Origin: Adlercreutzia wanghongyangiae
Lineage (GTDB): Bacteria; Actinomycetota; Coriobacteriia; Coriobacteriales; Eggerthellaceae
NCBI RefSeq assembly: GCF_035989245.1
Contig: NZ_JAYMFF010000002.1
Location: 372,001-436,000, forward strand
Length of the DNA stretch: 64,000 nt
Reading direction: 5' to 3'
Shown: piece by piece, positions 1 through 7,749 of the stretch
Position numbering within the stretch: position 1 is the first letter of the stretch
How the letters are laid out: every line of letters starts with the position of its first letter
Notes under the pieces: generated by a model
The model's database searches: none
Told to the model about the DNA's origin: nothing
Seen by the model: only the letters and a program-made list of their open reading frames with translations
Translations under genes and position numbers: made by a program

Positions 1-37
1 GCTGGACGCCACCGCCGCGCGAGCTGCCCAGGAATAG
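1..37 (+). CDS. 3' end of an upstream gene (partial)
   Basis: The second reading frame runs from the window edge to a TAG at 35-37 and would give the tail LDATAARAAQE. It stops 11 bases before the ATG of the prepilin peptidase, a normal spacing for an operon of pilus or Tad-type genes, but the fragment is too short to identify. The frame of the peptidase itself is also open to the window edge, so this tail is a guess based on spacing. Confidence 0.3.
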   Translation, partial: LDATAARAAQE

Positions 38-48
38 GCGTTCGCTTC

Positions 49-687
49 ATGACCTATGTGTCCGTTGTCACGCTCGTTGCCTACGGTCTGCTGCTGGCTG
101 GTTTGGTGGTCATAGCGGTGGGCGATATGCGCACGCGCCGTATCCCCAACGGCATGGTGGCTGCGCTGGCGTTACTGTGGGTGATATGGCGTTGCGTGCT
201 GGGCTTCGCTGGCCGTTATATGGGCCTGGGCTTCTGGAATACCCTGCTTTCCCCCGCGCCCACGGTGCTCGGGCAGATCGGGCTGCCTGTTTATGGAGCG
301 TCGCTGTCCGGCGGCGTGCTGGGCGCCCTGGCGCTGGGCGGCGGCATGCTGGTGCTGTCGGCGGTATACGAGCTGACCACCAAGAAGGAGTCGTTCGGCG
401 GCGGCGACATCAAGCTGATGGTGGTGATCGGCCTGTTCCTGGGTTGGGAACGCGGTCTCGTGTGCCTGTTCGTGGCTTGCCTGGTAAGCGTGATCTATGC
501 CCTGGTGATGCGTTTCCGGACACGGGGGAAGGATGGCGACACGGCTCGGCCTGCGGAAGGCAGCCAGAGCGCGCCGGCCGCTGCAGGGACTCAGGCTTCT
601 TCAGAAGTGGCTGACCCCTTCCTTGCGCGCACGATGCCTTTTGCTCCGTTTTTGGCTGTGGGAACACTGGTGGCATTCTTCTTTTAA
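49..687 (+). CDS. A24-family prepilin peptidase (TadV/CpaA-like)
   Basis: This is a membrane aspartyl protease that trims the leader of type IV or Flp/Tad prepilins at the cytoplasmic face. The 212-residue protein has hydrophobic segments throughout. It carries both catalytic aspartate motifs of the family: GDMRTRRIPN near residue 25 (Asp followed by the basic-x-IPN signature) and FGGGDIKLM near residue 117 (the GxGD motif). A polar stretch around residues 157-192 precedes a last membrane segment. There is no N-methyltransferase region, so it is the short, TadV/CpaA-sized form. The ATG at 49 has a weak AGGAAT upstream; the frame is open to the window edge, so an earlier start cannot be excluded. 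Its pilin substrates are outside the window. tRNA-Phe follows on the same strand. Confidence 0.85.
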   Translation: MTYVSVVTLVAYGLLLAGLVVIAVGDMRTRRIPNGMVAALALLWVIWRCVLGFAGRYMGLGFWNTLLSPAPTVLGQIGLPVYGASLSGGVLGALALGGGMLVLSAVYELTTKKESFGGGDIKLMVVIGLFLGWERGLVCLFVACLVSVIYALVMRFRTRGKDGDTARPAEGSQSAPAAAGTQASSEVADPFLARTMPFAPFLAVGTLVAFFF

Positions 688-715
688 GACCGCTGCGTGT
701 TCAGTGAAAAAGTTC

Positions 716-744
716 TTGCATTGCGCGGGCATTCCCGTTAAAAT
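716..744 (+). promoter_or_regulatory. Promoter of tRNA-Phe
   Basis: TTGCAT at 716-721 and TAAAAT at 739-744 are separated by 17 bases and lie just upstream of the tRNA, matching a housekeeping sigma-70 type promoter. Confidence 0.6.
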
Positions 745-781
745 ATATGCTCGCGTCGAAAGCGAATGCTTTCCGCACTTT

Positions 782-857
<76 letters not shown>

Positions 858-866
858 TAAATGACA

Positions 867-890
867 GGGCCCCAGTTTCGGGGCCCTTTT
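867..890 (+). terminator. Rho-independent terminator after tRNA-Phe
   Basis: GGGCCCC (867-873) pairs perfectly with GGGGCCC (880-886) around a six-base loop and is followed by TTTT. Confidence 0.85.
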
Positions 891-947
891 CATATCTGAA
901 GCCGTGGGGATCTAACCCCCGATCCTGGAATCACATAAATCTCTGAA

Positions 948-971
948 AGAATCTCTGAATTCAGAGATTCT
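948..971. repeat. 24-bp perfect palindrome beside tRNA-Phe
   Basis: A perfect 24-bp inverted repeat is centred between 959 and 960. Its half-site AATCTCTGAA also occurs as a direct repeat at 938-947 and 950-959. No gene is seen between the tRNA terminator and the insertion sequence, so this may be a protein-binding site or a leftover of an integrated element at the tRNA. Confidence 0.6.
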
Positions 972-1059
972 CAGGGATTCGGATCTCTCTGCTATCGTTG
1001 CGCGAGAGTTGCTCCGTCTTTCCAGAATAGGGTTATAGGACAAAAAGTGTGTCTGGAGA

Positions 1060-2178
1060 CTAGTCGACAGCATAGGGGTAGACCGTCGCGTGGTGGAACT
1101 CGCTCCATACGAGTCCGTCACCCCATTGGGGAGCCCCGTCGTCGGGTCTGACCGCGCTTCCGTACAGCTCGTAGAGCATGTCGACGTCGTCGTCCGTGGG
1201 CATCCGCGCGAGGATCTGGGATGCCGGCAGCCTGTACTCCGTCCTCATGTAGCACCACCAGAACACGGCCTTTATCCTCCGGGTCACCGACATGCCCCGG
1301 TGGTTCCTCAGCATCGACCGCAGGGGCGCGTTCACGCCGCCCTCGATCCTGTTGTTGGTCGCCGGCAGCGGGCGCTCCGCGGACAGCGCCGGGTCCAGAT
1401 AGGTGAACAGGGTCCCCTGGTTGCTCAGCGCCACGAGGCCCGACCTCGCCTTGCGCAGCCTCTCGTGGGTGTACACGGACCTGCCGTCCACGGTGCTCCT
1501 CTCCTCCAGGAAGTCGCACCAGAACCCGCACCACTGCACGAACCTCTCCCGCCACCACTGCGCCGGAGCGAGCGTCTCGAGGCGGAGCAGTTCCCTGGCG
1601 AGCGCGTAGAGCTCCACGCCCGCCTGCAGGTTGGGGCGCGAGGTCGTGTAGCGCCTGACCTGGCAGAAGGCGTGGAACACGCACCTCTGCACCCGCGTGT
1701 CCGGCCAGGCCTCCCTGCACGCCTTCGCGAAGCCGCTCCCGCCGTCCGTGACAACCATCTCGGGCGGCGCGACGTAGGCCATGAGCGCCTTCCAGGCGCG
1801 CGCCGTCTCGGCCCGGCACAGGTACCAGGCGAGCACGTGCTCGTCGCTGCACGCGATGAGCACGCACACGTTCCTCGCCAGGTAGATGCCGTCGACGTAG
1901 ACGACCTTGTGGACCTCGCCGGTCGCCTCGGGCATCGGCCAGATCCCCCAGAACCTCGAGGTGCGCCTCCTGAAGGTGCGGCCCTGGCCCGGCATGTCGA
2001 CCTGGGCCTCCTTGGACATGAGCCACGAGAGGAAGGCCTTGAGGTCGCGCTCGTCTGTGCTGATCGAGTGCGTGGCCGAGCTTCCGCACCCCCTGCACCG
2101 CCATCGCTGCCTGCCGGCCTTGGTCTTCCCGTTCCTCTTCATCGGCAGCCCGCAGGTCGGGCATGGCTTGCTCTTCAA
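1060..2178 (-). CDS. IS1249-family transposase
   Basis: The product would move the surrounding element. The protein opens with a zinc-ribbon (CPTCGLPM, then WRCRGCGSS), as in IS1249-type transposases. A DDE-type catalytic domain follows, with YVDGIYL near residue 95, VVTDGGSGF near residue 140 and the typical C..H segment CVFHAFCQVRRY. Near the C-terminus is the conserved NRIEGGVNAPLR block. I chose TTG at 2178 (372 residues) because a GAGGGGG ribosome-binding site lies just upstream and the zinc ribbon starts directly after it; the frame is open further upstream to 2346. No frameshift or stop is visible, so it may be active. Confidence 0.85.
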   Translation of the reverse strand: MKSKPCPTCGLPMKRNGKTKAGRQRWRCRGCGSSATHSISTDERDLKAFLSWLMSKEAQVDMPGQGRTFRRRTSRFWGIWPMPEATGEVHKVVYVDGIYLARNVCVLIACSDEHVLAWYLCRAETARAWKALMAYVAPPEMVVTDGGSGFAKACREAWPDTRVQRCVFHAFCQVRRYTTSRPNLQAGVELYALARELLRLETLAPAQWWRERFVQWCGFWCDFLEERSTVDGRSVYTHERLRKARSGLVALSNQGTLFTYLDPALSAERPLPATNNRIEGGVNAPLRSMLRNHRGMSVTRRIKAVFWWCYMRTEYRLPASQILARMPTDDDVDMLYELYGSAVRPDDGAPQWGDGLVWSEFHHATVYPYAVD

Positions 2179-2294
2179 TTTGCCGCCCCCTCGAAATCGA
2201 GAACTTTTTCTCAATTTATCAGGGTCTGAGCAGGCGAAAGACCAGATATGGGACACACTTTCTGTCCGAGTGGAGAACTCGATTGATTTGACTT

Positions 2295-2337
2295 TCCAAA
2301 AGAAAATCGGGAGCCGACCTGCGTCAACTCCCGATTT
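2295..2337 (-). terminator. Terminator insulating the transposase from outside transcription
   Basis: AAATCGGGAG (2304-2313) pairs perfectly with CTCCCGATTT (2328-2337). Read on the minus strand the hairpin is followed by TTTTCTTTT. It lies between the right IS end and the transposase start, where it would stop read-through transcription from the flank. Confidence 0.7.
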
Positions 2338-2359
2338 CGGACACACTTTTTGTCCTATA

Positions 2360-2531
2360 AGCCCCAGAATACGAAGCAGCCCCTCGGGTCCCCCGCTGAC
2401 GGGGATGCGAACGTTATGTGGCTGGGCGCGTTGTCCCCTAGGGAAGCCAGCGTGAAGGGGCTTTCGATGCCCTTCGCATGGGTATGCTCTCTGTAGACGA
2501 AGGAGCCGGCGCGAAGGCCCTGCTCAGCTTG
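2360..2531. other. Gene-free flank of the insertion sequence
   Basis: No coding frame with family resemblance is visible here. The stretch holds GC-rich short inverted repeats (for example around CCCCTCGGGTCCCCCGCTGACGGGG) and looks like eroded DNA beside the IS. Confidence 0.4.
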
Positions 2532-2579
2532 TTGACAGTGTGTCTGTAACGTAGAGAAATATATAAGTCAATAACTTAT
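2532..2579 (+). promoter_or_regulatory. Likely leader/promoter region of the FIST gene with dyad
   Basis: TTGACA stands at 2532-2537, but the best -10 match at the right distance is weak. A dyad ATAAGT-CAATA-ACTTAT occupies 2563-2579 and could be an operator. The DNA between it and the FIST start is unusually A+T rich for the window. Confidence 0.4.
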
Positions 2580-2708
2580 CTTTAACCAATCGGGTCAAAG
2601 GTATGGAAATATCGAAAAAAGGTAGCGTTGGGTTAACTTTAGGGGAGCGGTTAGCGTTACCATGACTCCAGAGGCAATGACGCCTCACTTTGAAACTAGG
2701 AGGAGACC

Positions 2709-3884
2709 ATGTTCAAAGCTAACGTAGGTTCCAGCACTGCCGCCGATGCCCGCGCTGCGGGTAAAGAGGCTGCGGCCCAAGCTGCCGCCGGCCTCGACGC
2801 CACTCAGGTGGCCATGGTGTATTGCAGTTGCGCTTACGATGTTGACGAAGTGGTGGCTGGCGTAGGGGAGGCACTTCCCGAAGTGCCTGTGCTGGGCAAC
2901 ACCTCGTTTACCGGCGTGGTGGTTCCCGGCGCCGGCTATGTGGGCGGAGACGCGCCTTTCGTGGGCGTGCTCGCTCTTTCCGACCCGGATATGGCCGTAG
3001 GGGTGGCCGCCGCTGATCGGTCCGAGAACGACGACCCCGCTCTCGCCGGTGCCGCGCTCGCCACGGCTGCCATGGAGGCTGCCGGCCGCACCGACGCCCC
3101 CGACTACTTCTATATGGCCGCTTCCCCTGCTGAGGAGGAGTTCTACCTGAAGGGCATTGCCTCGGTGGTGGGCCGCATCCCGTTCTTCGGTGGATCGGCG
3201 GCCGACAACGCCATCGCCGGCGAGTGGAAGCTCTACACCACCGGCGAGTCTTTCGCCGACGGGTGCGTGGCGGCCTTCTTCTGGGGTGGTCCGGCCATGA
3301 CCAACGTGTTCACCGGCGCCTATCGCGAGACCGATGATTTCGGTGTCATCACCAAGATTGACGGCAATCGTACGCTGGTGGAAATCGACGGGATGCCGGC
3401 GGCCAAGAAGTTCCAGGAGTGGACGGGCTGCTCCGACGAGGACATCGCCGGCGGCAACCTGCTCGCCTACACGGTGTGCTCGCCGCTGGGCGTGAAGGAC
3501 CGCCTGGGTGACCTCATCGCCATCCGCCATCCCATGAACGGCAACGACGACTTCTCCATCAACGTGGGCAACAACCTGGCTGAGAAGACCTGCGTCATTC
3601 GCATGGAGGCTACGGTCGACGAGCTCATTCAGTCGGTGCCCGACACCCTGCGCGAGCTCATGGATCGCATGCCCGGCAAGCCTGCCGCCTTCCACCTGGT
3701 GCACTGCGGTGGCCGCCGCGCCGGCATCGATGCCCGTATCGGGGAAGTGGCTGCGGCTGTGGCCGAGGTGGCCGGCGACGTTCCCTACCTCATGGAGTTC
3801 ACCTTCGGCGAGTACGGATTCGAGAGCGACAACAACAATACCTGTGGCGGTCTGATGCTGTCCTTCACGGGTTTTAGCGCTTAG
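2709..3884 (+). CDS. FIST domain protein (FIST N and C domains)
   Basis: FIST proteins are cytoplasmic sensory proteins thought to bind small ligands such as amino acids and feed signal transduction. The 391 residues cover the whole N-terminal FIST domain (roughly 1-200, including VAMVYCSCAYDVDEVVAGV and the LGNTSFTGVV segment) and the C-terminal FIST_C domain (roughly 210-385). The protein ends in the typical GEYGFESDNNNTCGGLMLSF, where acid, Gly and Asn residues are conserved in the family. A strong AGGAGGAGA site precedes the ATG at 2709. No kinase or cyclase is fused or adjacent, so its partner is unknown. The stop codon lies in the loop of a 12-bp hairpin. Confidence 0.85.
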   Translation: MFKANVGSSTAADARAAGKEAAAQAAAGLDATQVAMVYCSCAYDVDEVVAGVGEALPEVPVLGNTSFTGVVVPGAGYVGGDAPFVGVLALSDPDMAVGVAAADRSENDDPALAGAALATAAMEAAGRTDAPDYFYMAASPAEEEFYLKGIASVVGRIPFFGGSAADNAIAGEWKLYTTGESFADGCVAAFFWGGPAMTNVFTGAYRETDDFGVITKIDGNRTLVEIDGMPAAKKFQEWTGCSDEDIAGGNLLAYTVCSPLGVKDRLGDLIAIRHPMNGNDDFSINVGNNLAEKTCVIRMEATVDELIQSVPDTLRELMDRMPGKPAAFHLVHCGGRRAGIDARIGEVAAAVAEVAGDVPYLMEFTFGEYGFESDNNNTCGGLMLSFTGFSA

Positions 3885-3896
3885 GCGCTAAAACCC
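3869..3896. terminator. Perfect 12-bp hairpin spanning the FIST stop codon
   Basis: GGGTTTTAGCGC (3869-3880) and GCGCTAAAACCC (3885-3896) pair fully around the loop TTAG, which contains the TAG stop (3882-3884). There is no T-run on either strand, so it may be an mRNA-stabilising or Rho-assisted end rather than a simple terminator. Confidence 0.5.
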
Positions 3897-3905
3897 TGAC
3901 GCTGC

Positions 3906-4006
3906 GGTTCCGACAGGCACCTGGCCTTGGCCCTTGTTTTGGGCTCGGCGCGGCACAAAGGCCGCTTGGCCCAAAGGCGGGCCAATTCCAGGCACCTGTC
4001 GGAACC
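3906..4006. repeat. 101-bp imperfect palindrome between FIST and aldehyde dehydrogenase
   Basis: The outer arms GGTTCCGACAGG (3906-3917) and CCTGTCGGAACC (3995-4006) match perfectly. Inward pairing continues through CCTGG/CCAGG and a GGCCC/GGGCC-rich interior with some mismatches. The whole would fold into one long hairpin. It is too long for a simple terminator and may be a repeat element copied elsewhere in the genome. Confidence 0.6.
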
Positions 4007-4067
4007 TCGCTGACTTCCTTGGGCGCGTCCCTGGAATCCTGAATTAAAGATTAAGGAGATACAAAAT

Positions 4068-5501
4068 ATGAAGATGTTTATCAATGGCAAGACGGCTGAT
4101 TCCTCCGACGGCGCTACTATCGACGTCATCAACCCGGCGACGGGTGTGGTGGTGGACACGGTGCCCGCTGCCACCGCCGAGGATGTGGCCGAGGCCGTGA
4201 AGTTCGCCCGCGCCGCTCAGCCTGAGTGGAACAAGGTGCCGGTGTGGAAGCGCGCCGAGATCATGATGGCCTTCCTCGATCTGGTGGAGCGCGACAAGGA
4301 GAAGCTCGCCCGCACGCTGTCCGACGAGACCGGCAAGCCCATCACCGAGGCCCGCGCCGAGATCGGCAACATCCCGATCGCCTTCAAGGCCTTCTCCGAG
4401 CGCGCGAAGCACCTCTACGACGAGGTGATTACCGCTGGCAGCGAGCAGGGCCAGGACACCACGGTGCTCATCACGCGCCGCGAGCCTCTGGGCGTGGTGG
4501 CCGCCGTCATCCCCTTCAACTTCCCCTGCGACCTGTTCGACCAGAAGGTGGCTCCGGCGCTTCTGGCCGGCAACTCCGTCATCGTGAAACCCTCCACCGA
4601 CAACCCCCTGACGCTGTGCATGCTGACGGCGTTGCTCGGCGAGGCCGGCGTGACGCCCGGCGCTGCCCAGATCGTCACCGGCCGCGGCTCGGTGGTGGGC
4701 CACGAGCTGTGCGCCAACCCCGATCTTGACCTGGTGACCCTCACCGGCTCCACCGAGGTGGGCATCGAGACCGCCGAGGTGTGCGCGAAGACCCTTACCC
4801 ACACCGCGCTGGAGCTCGGCGGCAACGACGCCTTCATCGTCATGGCCGACGCTGATGTGGAGCTGGCCGCCAGCGAGGTCATCTGGGGCCGCATGTACAA
4901 CACCGGCCAGGTGTGCTGCGCCTCCAAGCGCTTCCTCGTGCACGAGGATGTGGCCGAGGAGTTCACGAAGAAGGTCGTGGAGAAGATCAGCGCCCTGAAG
5001 CAGGGCATGCCCTCCGAGGACGAGACCCAGATCGGCTGCCTCATCTCCGAGAAGGCCGCGAAGACCGTGGAGGAGCAGATCCAGCTCACCGTTCAGCAGG
5101 GCGGCAAGATCGTCCTCGGCGGCGGCCGCGACGGCGCCTTCATCGAGCCGACGGTTATCGTGGACGTGCCGAAGACGGCGGATGTTGCCATCGACATGGA
5201 GATCTTCGGCCCGGTGGTGCCCATCATCACGTTTGCGACCGCCGAGGAGGCCATCGAGATCGCCAACGCTTCCATGTTCGGCCTGTCCAGCTGCATCTTC
5301 TCGGCCGACCAGAAGACCTGCGCGAAGTTCGCTTGCGAGCTTGAGGCCGGCGGCGTGGTCATCAACGGCGCCAGCTTCTACCGCTCCTTCGAGCAGCCCT
5401 TCGGTGGCTACAAGTACTCTGGCATCGGCACTGAGGGCGTCATGAGCACCTTCGACGAGATGACCCACACGAAGTCCATCGTGCTGAAGAACATCCTGTA
5501 A
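4068..5501 (+). CDS. Aldehyde dehydrogenase family protein (succinate-semialdehyde/glycolaldehyde dehydrogenase-like)
   Basis: The enzyme oxidises an aldehyde to an acid with NAD(P)+ in the cytoplasm. The 477-residue length is normal for the family. Visible family features are the substrate/cofactor segment VVAAVIPFNFPCDL near residue 147, GSTEVG near 228, the general base Glu249 in LELGGND, the catalytic Cys283 in GQVCCASKR (34 residues later, the usual spacing), and IFGPVVPI near 382. The FGGYKYSGIGTEG end also fits. AAGGAGAT precedes the ATG. The substrate cannot be read from the sequence; resemblance is closest to NADP-type semialdehyde or lactaldehyde dehydrogenases. It is a single-gene unit with its own terminator. 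Confidence 0.88.
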   Translation: MKMFINGKTADSSDGATIDVINPATGVVVDTVPAATAEDVAEAVKFARAAQPEWNKVPVWKRAEIMMAFLDLVERDKEKLARTLSDETGKPITEARAEIGNIPIAFKAFSERAKHLYDEVITAGSEQGQDTTVLITRREPLGVVAAVIPFNFPCDLFDQKVAPALLAGNSVIVKPSTDNPLTLCMLTALLGEAGVTPGAAQIVTGRGSVVGHELCANPDLDLVTLTGSTEVGIETAEVCAKTLTHTALELGGNDAFIVMADADVELAASEVIWGRMYNTGQVCCASKRFLVHEDVAEEFTKKVVEKISALKQGMPSEDETQIGCLISEKAAKTVEEQIQLTVQQGGKIVLGGGRDGAFIEPTVIVDVPKTADVAIDMEIFGPVVPIITFATAEEAIEIANASMFGLSSCIFSADQKTCAKFACELEAGGVVINGASFYRSFEQPFGGYKYSGIGTEGVMSTFDEMTHTKSIVLKNIL

Positions 5502-5544
5502 GCGCGGGATGCATGCGGGGCATCGCGCCCTGTGCATACAAGGA

Positions 5545-5576
5545 AGCGGGCCGGGAGAATTCCCGGCCCGCTTTTG
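5545..5576. terminator. Strong terminator after the aldehyde dehydrogenase
   Basis: AGCGGGCCGGGA (5545-5556) pairs perfectly with TCCCGGCCCGCT (5561-5572), then TTTT. It lies between convergent genes and may serve both directions. Confidence 0.85.
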
Positions 5577-5617
5577 CTTTGAGGGATCTGCTGCTTCAGT
5601 CGGCCCTGCAGCGGCGA

Positions 5618-6487
5618 CTAGCTTACCGTGTAGAAGGCGTAGTCGGCCTCGCCTTGGGTGAAGTCGGCGCTCAGCTCGTAGAGGTAGCCGGGTTCGATGG
5701 TGAGGGCCAGCGTGCCGTCGGCGCCCACGGTGCAGGTGACCTTCTCATCCTCGGCCGCCGGGTCGACGGCGGTTTTGCCGCTGACAAGGGGCGTGCGCTC
5801 CACTTCCACGGCTGTGGGGTTCACGCTGAAGGCGACGAAGGCGTCGGTGGCCCCGGGGATGCGCGCATCGGCGACACCGTCGAGCAAGGTGCCGTCCACA
5901 TTTTTGAAGTCGCCATCCTGGGCCACGCGGTCGGGCGTGCCGTCAGCCTGGTCGAAGGACCATTCGTAGCTGTAGGCGTTCAACACTACCGACACCTGCG
6001 CTTCAGCGGTCTTGTAATCCAAAGATCCCACCGGCACCTCGGCGGGGTCGGGCGCGGCGAACACCGTGTCCACCATGTCGGCGTACTGCTCGGCATCGGC
6101 GGGGTTGCCCACTTCGGTCACTTCAACTGCGGTGATGCCCGGGTACTGGCCGGGATAGCTTTCCAGCATGACGCCGTTGCCTGTCACCTTCACGATGTTG
6201 CCCGCCTGCAGATCATCCTCATCGATTTCTTGGCCTTCGAAGGTGATGGTGGCGTCGTCCAGGTTCGTGGGGATGTAGGGCGTCTGGGTTTCCTGGTCGA
6301 TGAAGAGCACGTCATCGCCGTTAGCGTAGGCCACCAGGGCGGTGCTGACCGTGCCGTCGGCGCTGTTCGGGGAATCGGCAGTGCCTTCGTCGGCGGTGCC
6401 TCCCTTCGCCGTGCAGCCGGCTAAGGCGACCAGGCCCAAGGCCAGGGCGCCCACCAGGGTGAAGCGCAGGGTTTTCGAGAGTTTCAT
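5618..6487 (-). CDS. Secreted lipoprotein of unknown function
   Basis: I do not recognise a named domain. The 289-residue protein begins with a clear lipoprotein signal: basic MKLSKTLR, a hydrophobic stretch, and the lipobox LAGC with the acceptor cysteine at residue 25. A Ser/Thr/Asp-rich linker follows, then a mainly beta-type acidic region (residues about 60-289) with many Asp and Glu, suggesting a surface-exposed fold. I chose ATG at 6487 because GGAAGG stands eight bases upstream; an upstream ATG at 6517 would put ten residues before the signal peptide. It is convergent with the aldehyde dehydrogenase and lies downstream of proC on the same strand. Confidence 0.75.
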   Translation of the reverse strand: MKLSKTLRFTLVGALALGLVALAGCTAKGGTADEGTADSPNSADGTVSTALVAYANGDDVLFIDQETQTPYIPTNLDDATITFEGQEIDEDDLQAGNIVKVTGNGVMLESYPGQYPGITAVEVTEVGNPADAEQYADMVDTVFAAPDPAEVPVGSLDYKTAEAQVSVVLNAYSYEWSFDQADGTPDRVAQDGDFKNVDGTLLDGVADARIPGATDAFVAFSVNPTAVEVERTPLVSGKTAVDPAAEDEKVTCTVGADGTLALTIEPGYLYELSADFTQGEADYAFYTVS

Positions 6488-6580
6488 GGCTGTTGCCTTC
6501 CGTTCGAAGTTAATCAAGTGGACTTATCATAGCGTGCCGGGGAAGAGGGCGGCTGAACGGTAGTCAAACCGTGGCCGCGC

Positions 6581-7402
6581 CTACAAGGTGCGCGCCTTGG
6601 CCACACAGGCCTCCACTGCCTCCATGGCCGCCGCGCGGAACGCCCGCACTTCCAGCGCCTTCACGCCTTCGATGGTAGTGCCGCCGGGCGAGCACACCAT
6701 GTCCTTCAAATCGCCGGGGTGACGGCCCGTTTCCAGTACCAACTGGGCCGATCCGGCCACGGCACTGGCGGCGAACTCGTAGGCCTGAGCGCGGGGCATG
6801 CCCGCTTCCACGGCTCCGTCGGCCAAGGCCTCGATAAACATGAACACGAAGGCCGGCGACGACCCGGCCACGGCGCTAGCGGCATCCATCAGGCGCTCGG
6901 GGATGACGATGGCACGCCCGAAGCTTTCCATCAGGCTCACGCAGGCGGCCTCGTCGGCTTCGGCGGCGCCGGGGCCGGGGCACACGGCGGTGCAACCGGC
7001 GTTCACCAGCGCCGGCGTGTTGGGCATGCAGCGGATGAGGCGCATGGCGTTCGTATCGCGGCCGAACAGGGCGGCGATACGTTCCAGGGTAAGCCCGGCG
7101 GCGATGCTGACAACCAGCGTGTCGTCGTCAACGGCATCGCGAATCTCGGCGATGACTTCGGGGAAGAACACGGGCTTCACGGCCAGCACCAGGATGTCGG
7201 CCGCTGCAGCCACTTCGCGGTTGCTTGCGGTGGTGGCGATGCCGAATGCTTCCGCCTGAGCTGTGCGTGTGGCCTCCGTTTTGGCCGAGCCGATGATGTC
7301 GGCAGCGGTGAGAGGGCTGCCCTGCACGACCACCTCATCGCGCAGCATGCCGCCGATGATGGCGGTGGCCATGTTCCCCAAGCCGATAAATCCTATTTTC
7401 AC
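6581..7402 (-). CDS. proC: Pyrroline-5-carboxylate reductase
   Basis: This enzyme reduces 1-pyrroline-5-carboxylate to proline with NAD(P)H, the last step of proline synthesis. The 273-residue protein opens with the Rossmann fingerprint IGFIGLGNMATAI. It has the family pattern VLAVKP near residue 75, RCMPNTPALV near 125, the AVAGSSPAFVFMFIEALADG helix that forms the dimer interface, and the C-terminal signature VCSPGGTTIEG. GTG at 7402 is the likely start: GGGAGG lies just upstream and the Rossmann fold begins at once. The open frame continues upstream without any family similarity. Confidence 0.93.
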   Translation of the reverse strand: MKIGFIGLGNMATAIIGGMLRDEVVVQGSPLTAADIIGSAKTEATRTAQAEAFGIATTASNREVAAAADILVLAVKPVFFPEVIAEIRDAVDDDTLVVSIAAGLTLERIAALFGRDTNAMRLIRCMPNTPALVNAGCTAVCPGPGAAEADEAACVSLMESFGRAIVIPERLMDAASAVAGSSPAFVFMFIEALADGAVEAGMPRAQAYEFAASAVAGSAQLVLETGRHPGDLKDMVCSPGGTTIEGVKALEVRAFRAAAMEAVEACVAKARTL

Positions 7403-7620
7403 GAGAGCCTCCCTTGCCTTGCAACGATTGCGCCAACACGATTGGCGCTTCGGAACGGCCGCGCGGCGCCGGTGTGCCCCGTGGCGGCCTATGCGGGAAA
7501 CCAGTATACAAGACCCTCTGGCAAACAAAGATGAGCAGCTTGCTTTTCGTTATTTACCTGGGTGAACGTCACGATACCTGGTGAAAGGTAACGTTAAGGT
7601 TACAAACAATTTCCCATCGG

Positions 7621-7648
7621 TTGACGAGACGGTAATGCTTGATATAAC
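7621..7648 (+). promoter_or_regulatory. Promoter of the LPxTG protein gene
   Basis: TTGACG (7621-7626) and TATAAC (7643-7648) are 16 bases apart. The predicted leader of about 100 bases contains a short dyad GTTCGA...TCGAAC. Upstream lie two related segments, ACCTGGGTGAACG and ACCTGGTGAAAGG, that could bind a regulator shared with the divergent proC. Confidence 0.6.
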
Positions 7649-7749
7649 GCTCAACCCTTAAGTCTAGTCGTTCGATGGGCTTAACTGTTCGAACTCGCGG
7701 TGCCGGCGTTTGGGAAGTGGCGGTTCCGTTAAAGAAAGAGAGACGCTCT

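Larger units (their letters stand above)
1034..2359 (-). mobile_element. IS1249-type insertion sequence (IS256-like group)
   Basis: A single transposase gene lies between near-perfect terminal inverted repeats. The left end reads TATAGGACAAAAAGTGTGTC (1034-1053) and the right end is its reverse complement (2340-2359). The outer TATA on both sides may be the end of the repeat or a 4-bp target duplication; the palindromic bases do not decide it. A second copy of the terminal motif, with one base changed, sits inside the right end near 2253-2268. A terminator facing the transposase lies just inside the right end. The element appears complete. It sits between tRNA-Phe and the FIST gene in DNA with no recognisable interrupted gene. 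Confidence 0.85.
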
